From: Bauldia sp.
GTDB taxonomy: Bacteria; Pseudomonadota; Alphaproteobacteria; Rhizobiales; Kaistiaceae
DNA length: 37,739 nt
Direction of reading: 5' to 3'
NCBI GenBank assembly: GCA_020853895.1
Contig: JADYYB010000094.1
Coordinates: 1-37,739 of the forward strand
This document shows positions 23,854 to 31,975 of the stretch, piece after piece. The position numbers and the translations under genes are program-made. Each line of letters opens with the position of its first letter. Position 1 is the first letter of the stretch. The notes beneath the pieces were generated by a model, which made no database searches, was not told the origin of the DNA, and saw only the letters and a program-made list of their open reading frames with translations.

Positions 23854-23987
23854 GTTGGGTCGGCTTGGTCTCGGGGGCGGAGGGGTCTTTCGTTCTAGCC
23901 CCTCACGCCACCGCGGCCAAGGCATTCGAGCGCATGTGTGGCGCGACCGTTGCTCATCCGCAGCCAACTACCCCCTATGCTCCGTCA

Positions 23988-24009
23988 TGGCCGGGACACA
24001 GCCCGGCCA
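23988..24009. terminator. GGCCGGG hairpin between pepN and the DUF1902 remnant
   Basis: TGGCCGGG (23988-23995) and CCCGGCCA (24002-24009) form a perfect 8-bp stem with a 6-base loop, 16 bases after the stop of the DUF1902-like frame. It resembles the short GGCCGGG repeats common in Hyphomicrobiales. No T-run follows. The rest of the 171-base gap before pepN shows nothing I recognise. Confidence 0.4.
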
Positions 24010-24024
24010 CGACGGGGCGACGGG

Positions 24025-24271
24025 CTAGCCGGCGCGGGTATCCACGAAGAAGCGGAGCCGAAGCTCGCCAGCGTATCCGTTCAGTGCGGCCAGCTCGGGC
24101 GCAATCGACCAGACACGCTCGACTAGCTCTTCGAAGGTCGCCGCCTCGGTGGCGATCGGAATCTCGTCGCTGGTCGCAATCCATGTCCCGTCGCCCGAGT
24201 CCTGGACGACGTTGACGAGGAGAGGGTCGTCGACGCTCGTTTTCGGGTGGGAGAGTGACGTACGCCTTCAT
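24025..24271 (-). pseudogene. DUF1902 (HicB-like) gene without an in-frame start, probably frameshifted
   Basis: On the minus strand the frame ending at TAG (24027-24025) encodes a recognisable DUF1902 domain: LLVNVVQDSGDGTWIATSDE, IATEAATFEELVERVWSIAP and ELRLRFFVDTRAG. This frame has no ATG, GTG or TTG before an upstream TGA at 24270-24268. An ATG at 24271 (giving MKAYVTLP) is in the neighbouring frame, so a single-base indel between about 24220 and 24265 would join them. Either the gene is a pseudogene, the assembly has an error, or an unusual start is used. DUF1902 proteins resemble HicB-type antitoxins; no HicA-like partner is encoded on either side. It lies 14 bases after the DUF2333 gene. 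Confidence 0.55.
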
Positions 24272-24285
24272 CCGGCTAGCTGCTC

Positions 24286-25446
24286 CTACCGCTCCAGCAC
24301 GGTCCTGATCTCCACGAGGTTCGACCGCGCCCGGAGCGCGTAGAACCCTAGCGTCTCGAGGTGGCTGGGGAAGACGAACCCGTCCTCCGAGCCGTTGGAG
24401 ATGATCAGCGGGTCGAGCGCCACCGCGCGGCGGAGATGCTGGTCGAGATTGTCCCAGATGGCGCTGAGCTCGCGCGAGTCCACGATCTCCGCGAAGTCGG
24501 CGCGCGTGCCGGTGAGGATGCCCCAATAGGCGTAGAGCTGGCCCTTGGCGAACATGAAATTGTCGTCCGCCCGCATGTCGAACCAGCCCGCGTTCGACGC
24601 CTCGGCGCGCTCCATCAAGGTCGCGGTCGTCGCCCCGATGTCGGAGGCGATGCGGTCGATGAACTGCAGGAGATTGTCGGCTCGCACGTCGAACCCGGCC
24701 TGGCAGGCGCCGAGCCGTTCCTGGTAGCGGCGGAGCGAGGCGAGCGCGTTCCGGTAGTAGGTCGGCGTGGCCGTGGTCGGCCCGAACGGACGCGGGCTGA
24801 ACGGGTTGAAGTACCAGGTGCCGACGTCGAACTGGACCCCGCTCCGCGCGCTGCCGAGATCGGCGTCGATCTCCGAGGTGCCGCGCTCGCGCCCCAGCGT
24901 GTCGGCGAGCTCGATCGCGGTGCGCGCCACCGCGCGGTGGACGCCGAGCTGGAAGGCCGCCTTGTTGTCGAAGAAGCGCGTCCGCTCCCACGGCACGCCG
25001 AAGAGCCCGAGCTTGTAGAGCGGGTTGGACGGCAGCCAGCCATTCTGGTTGACCTCGAAGTCGAGGAGGTCGATGGCCGCCGCGACGATGAACGAGGTGC
25101 CGCATTGCGCGGCGGCGCCCTCGGCGGCCGGGAGCGGGGCGCGCGGCGCCGCCACCCGCGCCTCGATGCCGAGCCCGCTCGGATATTCCGGGTCGTAGCC
25201 GCGAAGGGTCGCGGCGCTCCAGAAGAAGTTGAGATAGCCGAGCACCCAGGGGAGGAGCAGCGCCACCACGACGAGCTTCCCCCAGAGCGGCGCGCCGAGC
25301 CATCCACGGAAGGCGAGGCCGAAGGGCGCGCGCAGCCAGCGCCCGATCTGACGGAGCCCGAGGCCCAGCCAGGAGAGCGCGGTCCGGAGGCCGAAGGAGA
25401 TGCTCCGGATCAGCCAGTCGGCCCAGGCCCGCACAGCTTCGATCAA
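24286..25446 (-). CDS. DUF2333 family membrane-anchored protein
   Basis: The 386-residue protein has an amphipathic N-terminus (WADWLIRSISFGLRTALSWL), one membrane helix at about residues 58-76 (LVVVALLLPWVLGYLNFF), and a large non-cytoplasmic domain. That domain contains QNGWLPSNPLYKLGLFG, FFDNKAAFQLGVHRAVART, DDNFMFAKGQLYAYWGIL and DGFVFPSHLETLGFYALRAR, all typical of DUF2333 (COG5345) in alphaproteobacteria. Function is unknown. The start codon appears to be TTG at 25446, with GAGAGGGG about 12 bases upstream; no ATG fits the conserved N-terminus. It is divergent from the GGDEF-EAL gene at 25632, so the 185-base gap must contain both promoters. Confidence 0.85.
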   Translation of the reverse strand: MIEAVRAWADWLIRSISFGLRTALSWLGLGLRQIGRWLRAPFGLAFRGWLGAPLWGKLVVVALLLPWVLGYLNFFWSAATLRGYDPEYPSGLGIEARVAAPRAPLPAAEGAAAQCGTSFIVAAAIDLLDFEVNQNGWLPSNPLYKLGLFGVPWERTRFFDNKAAFQLGVHRAVARTAIELADTLGRERGTSEIDADLGSARSGVQFDVGTWYFNPFSPRPFGPTTATPTYYRNALASLRRYQERLGACQAGFDVRADNLLQFIDRIASDIGATTATLMERAEASNAGWFDMRADDNFMFAKGQLYAYWGILTGTRADFAEIVDSRELSAIWDNLDQHLRRAVALDPLIISNGSEDGFVFPSHLETLGFYALRARSNLVEIRTVLER

Positions 25447-25631
25447 CGCTTTCGCCCCTCTCGGCCGACTCTGCTTACGCTAGTCGAAACCCGCTCGGCT
25501 GGTCCATGCCGCCGCCCGGCCTTCGTGAAATCGGCACGCTGGCGCGGTTTTGCGAGGCCTTTTCGGTTAATTCTCTCGAAATCGTTTCAGCGCATTGTTT
25601 TTCTTCGACTTCCCAGAAGGTTCGCACGACG

Positions 25632-27824
25632 ATGACGAAGGCGATGACGGGGCGGATCACGCTCAATCTGCTCGCCGGCATCGCCGTCACGATTCTCGCC
25701 GTCGGCCTGGCCCTGTTCCTCATGAGCTCGCGCCAGAACGCCGAAGCCGGCGCCGCCTCGGTCGGCCAGCTCACCCGCGGCATCGCCTCGATGACCGGCC
25801 GCGCCCAGGCGATCGCCGGCGACTACGCCGCGCGGCCCGAGCTGGTCGCCGCTTTCGCCAACGACCAGGACCGCCTCGCCGAGGGCGCGATCATCCCCGC
25901 CCCCTCGCGCGAGGACGTCGACGACCTCTTCGTCGTCGGCACCGATGGCCGGATCGTCTATTCGTGGAACGCGAAGGGGGAAGCCAACGCCTCCCTCCCG
26001 CAGCTCGCCGCCCGCGCCGGCGCGCTGTCCCGCATCGCCAATCCCTTCGAGCCGGTCGCGCCGTCGTCCTTCACCGCGCTCGGGAGCGAAATCTACCTCC
26101 TCGCCGTCGCGCCCCTCTCGCTCGCCGAGCGCCTCGCCGCCGCCGACCCGGCGCGCGGGCCGCTCGTCGCCGTCGCCGTGCATCTGGACGCTGGCCGTCT
26201 CGCCGCGCTGGGCGAGCTCGCGATGGCCGGCGATCTCCACCTGGAGGAGGGGGCGGGCGATCCCGGCTCGGTCTACCCGCTCATCGTCGGGATCGACGGC
26301 GCCGCGATCGGCCGCTTCGTCTGGACGCTGCCGCGCCCGGGCGAGGCCATGCTCCGCGGCATTGTCCTGCCGGTCGGCGGGATCCTCGCCGCGTTCTCCC
26401 TTTTCGCCGCGATCGTCGCCTTTCGTACGCGGCGCTTTGTCGTCGGGCTGATCGAGCGCGAGCGTGCGGCCACCGCCGCCGCGCGCACCGACACGGTCAC
26501 GGGCCTCCTCAACCGCGACGGCTTCGGCGCCCTTCTCGAGACCGCGCCGGTCGCCGAGGCGAGCGACAGGGGCCAGGTCGGAATCATCTATCTCGACGTC
26601 AACGGCTTCAAGAGCGTGAACGACTCGATCGGCCATCGCGGCGGCGACGAGCTGATCCGCGTCCTCGCCGACCGGCTCGCCTCGGTCCTGCCGGCCGACG
26701 CCGCGTTCGCCCGCATCGGCGGCGACGAGTTCGCCGCGCTCCTCACCGGCAAGAACGCCCGCGACACCATCGCCGGCGCCGCCGCCGCGCTGGTCCACGC
26801 GCTCGAGGAGCCATTCCTGATCTCGGGCTTCGAGTTCCACGTCACCGCCGCTGTCGGCTACGCCGTGGCCGGCCGGCCCGGCATGCGCCCGGCCGAGATC
26901 CTCCGCCGGGCCGACCTCGCGATGTACCAGGCCAAGGCCGCTTCGGAGCGCGAGGCGGTCGCCTATCACGCGTCCATGGAGTCCGACGCCCTCGAGAAGA
27001 AGCGCGTCGAGGCCGCGCTCCGGAAGGCCATCGAGACCGGCGAGCTGACCGTCGTCTATCAGCCGATCGTGCGCACCGCCGACATGACCATCGCCTCGCT
27101 CGAGGCGCTCGTCCGCTGGGACTCCAAGGAGTTCGGGCCCATCGCCCCGGCGCTCTTCGTGCCCGTCGCCGAGGAGACCGGCCTCATCCACGAGGTCGGC
27201 AGCTTCGTCATCCACCGCGCCTGCCAGGATCTCGCCTCCTGGGACACCGACCTTAAGGTCTCGATCAACGTCTCCCCGGTCCAGCTGCGAGACCCCAATT
27301 TCGCGAGCGACCTCCTTGCCATGGTCGAGCGCGCCGGCGCCCGCCCCGAGCGCTTCGAGCTGGAGCTGACCGAGGGCATCCTGGTCAGCAACCCGGCCAT
27401 CGCCAAGCGGAAGCTCGAGACCCTGAAGAAGCTCGGCTTCGGCCTCTCGCTCGACGATTTCGGGACCGGCTTCTCCTCGATCGGCTATCTCCGCCAGTTC
27501 CCCTTCAACAAGCTCAAGGTCGACCGCTCCTTCGTGCGCGAGATCGGCGTCAATCCCACCGCCAACGCGCTCATCCAGGCGATCGTCTCGATCGGCGACG
27601 CCATGGAGCTCGCGGTCGTCGCCGAGGGCATCGAGAACGAGGAGCAGCTCTCGCTCCTCCGCCTCCTGCAATGCGAGTACATCCAGGGCTTCTATCTGAG
27701 CCGCCCGATCACCGCCGAGCAGGTCACGGCGCTCGTCGAGGCCGCCGGCGCGAACCGCCCACGCATCGCGCTGGGCGGCGGCGCAAGGAGCTGGCACGAC
27801 CGCCCCGACGCGCTGAGCGCCTAG
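25632..27824 (+). CDS. Membrane GGDEF-EAL c-di-GMP enzyme
   Basis: Starting at ATG 25632 (AGAAGG 12 bases upstream) the protein has 730 residues. A membrane helix at about 11-30 and another at about 239-260 bound a periplasmic sensor of roughly 200 residues without a clear family, possibly CHASE-like. The GGDEF domain is intact (RIGGDEFAALLTG, motif at 363-367), but the RxxD inhibitory site is absent: proline and alanine stand where arginine and aspartate are expected. The EAL domain is also complete: EAL at 491-493, then INVSPVQL, LELTEGILV, DDFGTGFSS, KVDRSF and VAEGIEN. Both synthesis and breakdown of c-di-GMP are possible. A second protein of the same kind follows 155 bases later. Confidence 0.92.
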   Translation: MTKAMTGRITLNLLAGIAVTILAVGLALFLMSSRQNAEAGAASVGQLTRGIASMTGRAQAIAGDYAARPELVAAFANDQDRLAEGAIIPAPSREDVDDLFVVGTDGRIVYSWNAKGEANASLPQLAARAGALSRIANPFEPVAPSSFTALGSEIYLLAVAPLSLAERLAAADPARGPLVAVAVHLDAGRLAALGELAMAGDLHLEEGAGDPGSVYPLIVGIDGAAIGRFVWTLPRPGEAMLRGIVLPVGGILAAFSLFAAIVAFRTRRFVVGLIERERAATAAARTDTVTGLLNRDGFGALLETAPVAEASDRGQVGIIYLDVNGFKSVNDSIGHRGGDELIRVLADRLASVLPADAAFARIGGDEFAALLTGKNARDTIAGAAAALVHALEEPFLISGFEFHVTAAVGYAVAGRPGMRPAEILRRADLAMYQAKAASEREAVAYHASMESDALEKKRVEAALRKAIETGELTVVYQPIVRTADMTIASLEALVRWDSKEFGPIAPALFVPVAEETGLIHEVGSFVIHRACQDLASWDTDLKVSINVSPVQLRDPNFASDLLAMVERAGARPERFELELTEGILVSNPAIAKRKLETLKKLGFGLSLDDFGTGFSSIGYLRQFPFNKLKVDRSFVREIGVNPTANALIQAIVSIGDAMELAVVAEGIENEEQLSLLRLLQCEYIQGFYLSRPITAEQVTALVEAAGANRPRIALGGGARSWHDRPDALSA

Positions 27825-27979
27825 TCGGCGAGGCTCCTACTAATTGAATCAATCCCCGCTCCACTAGTCAGGCTTTCATCAGCCAACAAGGGATGCGATA
27901 GCCCCTAATTGCTTGGTTTCATTCTAACCTTGCACCCGGCCGCGGCCTCCATTCACGCGACTTTAAGTCTCCTCGTGAG

Positions 27980-30166
27980 ATGCATGCCCGTCAAAACGAC
28001 AGCGGCCCGCGAATGCGATCTCGACGACAACCGCAGAAGAGATTTGGGCTGCACATCGTCGTGCCGGCGGTCATGGCCGTCGTGGCGGGCGCCGCCGTTT
28101 CGATCACCCTTCTCGAATACATGGCGCGCGAGGTCACGCGCATCGACCATGGCGTGCGGACCCGCGCCGCCAGCGCAGGCGCCGCGGCGCTCCTCACGCG
28201 CCTCACCGAGACCCACGCCGACTACGCCCGCTGGGACGAGGCCTATCTCGCCCTCTACGGCGAGCTCGACCAGGACTTCATCCAGAGCAACCTCGCCCTG
28301 ACCACCGGCCTCGGCAATCTCTACGACTTCGCCATGCTGCTGGACGAGGGCCATGGCGAGGCCTTCGCCTTTCGCGGTGGCCTGCCGCTGCCGACCGGCA
28401 GCGCCGACGCGATGCGCGGCCCGCTCGAGCGGTTGATCGCGGGGGTCGCCGCCGAGCCGGACTATTCCAACGCCGCCGGCTTCGTCGCCGCACCCGCCGG
28501 CATCTACGCCGTCGCGGTCGGCCCGGTCGTGCCGGTCGGTCTGCCCATGCCGGAGAGCGAGCGTTTCCTGGTCATCGGCAAGGCGCTCGACCAGGGCGTC
28601 ATCGCCCGCCTCGCCGACGAGACGGTGCTGAGCGGCCTTCGCCTGCTGCCGCCCGGCGCCGCCAACCCGATCGCGGTGCCGCTCGTCGATCCCCTCGGCA
28701 CCGAGGTCGCGAGGCTCGCCTGGACCCAGCCCGATCCCGGGCATGTCGCTCTTGCCAAGGTCTGGCCGGTCACCGTCGTCAGCATCGGGCTCCTCGCGCT
28801 CCTTATCGGCTACCTCGTCTCCTCGGCCCTCCGCAGCCTCAGGGAGGCCGCCGAGGGCGAGCAGCAGGCGCGCGTCTCCGCCGATCTCGACCCCCTGAGC
28901 GGCCTCGCCAATCGCCGCGCCTTCCGCGACCGGCTCGATGAGGCCGTCGCCCGCGCCGACGGCAGCCTCCACACCGTCGCGGTCGCCTATGTCGACCTCG
29001 ACGGCTTCAAGGAGGTCAACGACACGCAGGGCCACGAGACCGGCGACCGCCTGATCTGCGTGGTCGCGGCGAGCTTCCAGTCGATCGCCGACGGCCGCGG
29101 CTTCCTCGCCCGGGTCGGCGGCGACGAGTTCGCGCTCCTCTTCGAGGGCCCCGACGCCGCCGCCGAGGCGAGCAAGGCCGCCCGGCGCATCCTCGACCAT
29201 CTCTCCCGGCCGCTGGCGCTGGTCGGTCACGTCGCCAATGTCGGCGCCTCGATCGGCATCTCGGTCCTCGACGACCGGACCCTCTCCGGCGAGGAGCTCC
29301 TCCGCCGCGCCGACGTGGCGATGTACATGGCCAAGGAGAACGGGCGCCACCGCCTCTCGGTCTATCGCCGGACGATGGACGCCGAGAAGCGCGAGCGCGC
29401 CGCCATCGCCGCCGATCTGAGGGCGGCGCTGGTCGCCGGCCGCCTCGAGGTCGTGTACCAGCCGATCGCCGACTCGGCCACGCACGAGATCATCGGCGCG
29501 GAAGCGCTCATCCGCTGGTCGCGCCCCGGCTACGGGGAGATGGCGCCGGATCATTTCATCCCCATCGCCGAGGCGAGCGGCCTCATCGGCGAGCTCGGCA
29601 CCTATGTCCTGCGCCGGGCCTGCGCCGACGCCGGCCGCTGGAAGGACGTCTTCGTCTCGGTCAACGTCTCGCCCGCCCAGTTTCGCGACGGGCGCTTCGG
29701 GACGCTGGTGGCGACCATCATCGCCGAGACCGGCCTCGACCCGCGCCGCCTCGCCCTCGAGGTCACCGAGACCTACCTCATCAACTATCCGGAGGAGGCG
29801 AGGCGGGCCATCGACGGCATGCGCGCGCTCGGCATCGCGGTCGCGCTCGACGATTTCGGCACCGGCTATTCCTCGCTCAGCTATCTCCGCCAGTTCACCT
29901 TCGACGGCCTCAAGCTCGACCGCCACATGGTCGAGGAGATGAGCGAGAGCGAGGGCGGCCTTCGTTTCGTGGAGGCGACCATCGCGATGGCCTCGGCGCT
30001 TCGCCTCTCGGTCACCGCCGAGGGCGTGGAGACCGCGGAGCAGGCGGCCGTGCTGCACCGCGCCGGCTGCCAGCGCCTCCAGGGCTACCTCTTCTCGCAG
30101 GCCCTCTCGGCGAACGAGATGCGGCGCCTGCACGGCGATACCGGCCCGATCGCCCTCTCCGCCTAG
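27980..30166 (+). CDS. CHASE4-GGDEF-EAL membrane c-di-GMP enzyme
   Basis: The 728-residue protein has a helix at about residues 24-45 (LHIVVPAVMAVVAGAAVSITLL), then a periplasmic CHASE4 domain recognisable from THADYARWDEAYLAL and LGNLYDFAMLLDE. A second helix lies at about 257-277. The GGDEF motif (RVGGDEFALLFEG, 380-384) is intact, and the RxxD inhibitory site is again missing. The EAL domain is complete: EAL at 508-510, VNVSPAQF, LEVTETYLI, LDDFGTGYSS, KLDRHM and TAEGVET. The first ATG at 27980 is used; ATG 28013 would remove 11 residues and is equally plausible because neither has a strong ribosome-binding site. The stop codon overlaps by CTAG with the stop of the convergent DUF4180 remnant. 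Confidence 0.92.
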   Translation: MHARQNDSGPRMRSRRQPQKRFGLHIVVPAVMAVVAGAAVSITLLEYMAREVTRIDHGVRTRAASAGAAALLTRLTETHADYARWDEAYLALYGELDQDFIQSNLALTTGLGNLYDFAMLLDEGHGEAFAFRGGLPLPTGSADAMRGPLERLIAGVAAEPDYSNAAGFVAAPAGIYAVAVGPVVPVGLPMPESERFLVIGKALDQGVIARLADETVLSGLRLLPPGAANPIAVPLVDPLGTEVARLAWTQPDPGHVALAKVWPVTVVSIGLLALLIGYLVSSALRSLREAAEGEQQARVSADLDPLSGLANRRAFRDRLDEAVARADGSLHTVAVAYVDLDGFKEVNDTQGHETGDRLICVVAASFQSIADGRGFLARVGGDEFALLFEGPDAAAEASKAARRILDHLSRPLALVGHVANVGASIGISVLDDRTLSGEELLRRADVAMYMAKENGRHRLSVYRRTMDAEKRERAAIAADLRAALVAGRLEVVYQPIADSATHEIIGAEALIRWSRPGYGEMAPDHFIPIAEASGLIGELGTYVLRRACADAGRWKDVFVSVNVSPAQFRDGRFGTLVATIIAETGLDPRRLALEVTETYLINYPEEARRAIDGMRALGIAVALDDFGTGYSSLSYLRQFTFDGLKLDRHMVEEMSESEGGLRFVEATIAMASALRLSVTAEGVETAEQAAVLHRAGCQRLQGYLFSQALSANEMRRLHGDTGPIALSA

Positions 30167-30549
30167 TCGCGCCCCTTCTGGGCGAGCTCGAGCCGGCCTT
30201 CCAGCTCCTTCCAGTCGGCGACGAACCAGAGATGCCGCCCGCGGTTGGACTCGGCGACGAACGCGCGCAGCGCCTCGCTCCGGCCGACGAACGCGGCGAC
30301 GTCGCCGACCACCGCGAGCCGCAGCCCGTAGGTCACGAATTTTCTGCACGAACGCCCCGGCCATGCCGTTGGCGAGCTGGAAGAAGCGCGGATCGAGACG
30401 CCCGGCCGGGATGGCGACGAGCTCGGTTCCGGTGCCGTAAACGCTGCCGATCACATTGGTCGCATCGCGCTCGCTGCCGAGGGAGGGCCCTCCGACGGAA
30501 GATACGCGGCGCGGACGCCGCCCGCCTCGCCGAGGTCCATGTCGCTCAT
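30163..30549 (-). pseudogene. DUF4180 gene with two frameshifts
   Basis: Reading the minus strand from ATG 30549 gives DUF4180 sequence in three pieces. Piece one is MSDMDLGEAGGVRAAYLPSE. Piece two, in another frame, runs LGSERDATNVIGSVYG, VAIPAGRLDPRFFQLANGMA and GAFVQK. Piece three, back in the first frame, runs FVTYGLRLAVVGDVAAFVG, RAFVAESNRGRHLWFVADW and ends KGRD with TAG. The breaks lie near 30481-30490 (one base missing in a CCCTCCC tract) and at 30340-30343 (one extra T in a run of four, A on the gene strand). Together they match the usual length of about 120-130 residues. The domain's function is unknown. Two independent indels make sequencing error less likely than real decay, though both are at short homopolymers. 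Confidence 0.75.
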
Positions 30550-30650
30550 CCCAAGACCTCCGAGAAGGGCAACCGCCTCGCCGAGGCGTCGAAATCCGTC
30601 AACCTGTCTGCGCGGGGTCGAGCATACCGCCGGTGCCACCGGGGCGCGAC

Positions 30651-30712
30651 CTGGACTTCCGCGCCTTTCGCGCCATTTCAGCAAGATCGGCCTTGCCGTG
30701 ACGCCGATGGCG
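30651..30712 (+). repeat. Diverged partial copy of the dusA 5' region
   Basis: This stretch aligns with 31940-32021, which spans the dusA leader and first codons. Shared blocks are CTGGACTT, CTTTCGCGCCAT, GCCTTGCCG and CGCCGATGG-like sequence, in the same order. The left copy lacks 18 bases (six codons) bounded by GCCG repeats. The two copies bracket the YCII and RibD/DHFR-like genes. The rest of the 30550-30832 gap shows no gene. Confidence 0.55.
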
Positions 30713-30832
30713 GATCGCGCTCGCCCGGCCGGAAGTTTTCCCGGATGTCTGTCGAATCCCGCTCCGGCTGTTCGTCGAGGCAGCGAAGGGCGGCAAGAAC
30801 GGTCCGCTCGAAGCGATTTTCAGGAGGAAGTC

Positions 30833-31174
30833 ATGACGCAGTATCTGGTCGCCATCCACCTGCCCGACGACTACGACCCGTCCGTCGCCGAGGACGAAGC
30901 GACGCGCCGCGACATCACCGCGCTCAACGAGGAGATGAAGGCGGCCGGCATCAGGGTCTTCGTCGGCGGCCTCGAGCCGGCGAGCCGCGCCAGGTCGCTG
31001 CGGCTGAAGCCGGACGGCAAGGTGCACGTCACCGACGGGCCCTTCACCGAGGCCAAGGAGCACGTCGGCGGCTTCTGGGTGCTGGAAGCCGCCAGCCTGG
31101 ACGAGGCGCTCGAGTGGGGCCGCAAGGCCGCGATCGCCTGCCGCGCGCCGGTCGAGGTGCGCCCGTTCCGCTGA
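30833..31174 (+). CDS. YCII-related DGPF-domain protein (COG3795-like)
   Basis: The ATG at 30833 follows an excellent ribosome-binding site (AGGAGG, 30822-30827). The 113-residue protein is one YCII/DGPF domain: TQYLVAIHLPDDYD at the start, FVGGLEP in the middle, the signature VTDGPFTEAKEHVGGFWVLE at about residues 65-84, and CRAPVEVRPF at the end. These dimeric ferredoxin-like proteins are often encoded beside ECF sigma factors of the SigJ-like group; here no sigma factor is present. Enzymatic activity has not been established for this family. The next gene begins 39 bases later and also has a good ribosome-binding site, so the two form a small operon. Confidence 0.85.
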   Translation: MTQYLVAIHLPDDYDPSVAEDEATRRDITALNEEMKAAGIRVFVGGLEPASRARSLRLKPDGKVHVTDGPFTEAKEHVGGFWVLEAASLDEALEWGRKAAIACRAPVEVRPFR

Positions 31175-31213
31175 TCCCGATCATCCCCTCGCCAGCAAAT
31201 CAAGGAGAGCGAC

Positions 31214-31873
31214 ATGCGCAAGATCATCGTCGGCGCCCAGATGTCCATCGACGGCGTCATGCAGGCGCCGGGCGGGCCCTCGGAGGATCCCACCAACGGG
31301 TTCAAGTTCGGCGGCTGGGCGATGCCCTATTTCGATGAGGTGTTCGGCGAGGAGATCGACCGCGTCTTCGCCGAGAAATGCGATCTCCTCCTCGGCCGCA
31401 AGACCTACGAGATCTTCGCGGCCTATTGGCCCTACCAACCCGATGAGGGGATCGCGAAGCTGTTCGGGGACATCACGAAATACGTGGTCTCGCGCTCGGG
31501 CGAGGTCGATACCGGCTGGCAGGGCTCGGTGCTGCTCCGAGACCTCGCAGCCGTGAAGCGCCTGCGCCAGGAGGACGGCCCGAACCTCGTCACCCAGGGC
31601 AGCACCGAACTGGTGCACGCGCTCCTCGCCGAGGACCTCGTCGACGCGATCAGCATCTTCACCGTGCCGGTCGTGCTCGGCGGCGGCAAGAAGCTCTTCG
31701 CGGACGGCTCCGCGCCGCGCAGCTACAGGCTGACCGGCTCGCGGGTCTCCGGCAACGGCCTCACGGTCGCGCACTACGAGCGCGCCGGCGGGATCGAGGT
31801 CGCCGACACCGAGCCGGACGCGCCGGGCGAGGCCGAACGCGCGCGCCAGGAGCGGATGAAGCGCGAGGACTGA
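31214..31873 (+). CDS. RibD C-terminal/dihydrofolate reductase-like protein
   Basis: The 219-residue protein starts RKIIVGAQMSIDGVMQAPGG, followed by CDLLLGRKTYEIFAAYWP, KYVVSRS and FTVPVVLGGGKKLF. This is the pattern of the DHFR-like family that includes YyaP/YwjB and the RibD reductase domain, which bind NADPH. The substrate is unknown; these are not the housekeeping folate enzyme. AAGGAGAG lies 8 bases before the ATG. The last 30 or so residues are a charged extension beyond the domain. It is paired with the YCII gene; together they look like an accessory cassette placed just upstream of dusA. Confidence 0.85.
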   Translation: MRKIIVGAQMSIDGVMQAPGGPSEDPTNGFKFGGWAMPYFDEVFGEEIDRVFAEKCDLLLGRKTYEIFAAYWPYQPDEGIAKLFGDITKYVVSRSGEVDTGWQGSVLLRDLAAVKRLRQEDGPNLVTQGSTELVHALLAEDLVDAISIFTVPVVLGGGKKLFADGSAPRSYRLTGSRVSGNGLTVAHYERAGGIEVADTEPDAPGEAERARQERMKRED

Positions 31874-31975
31874 AGCTTCGCCGAGGAGACTTGACGCTCG
31901 CGACGGGCGGTCGAGGACTCGACCGAATCCGCCCGCCGGCTGGACTTCGGCGCCCTTTCGCGCCATCTGAGCGCC

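Noticed and set aside
23854-23967. Longer pepN start adding 38 residues
   Set aside because: The extension is low-complexity and absent from the usual PepN N-terminus; the ATG at 23853 gives the family start.
30833-31873. Calling the YCII-DHFR-like pair a complete mobile element
   Set aside because: No integrase, transposase or precise inverted ends are present; only the partial dusA duplication hints at insertion.
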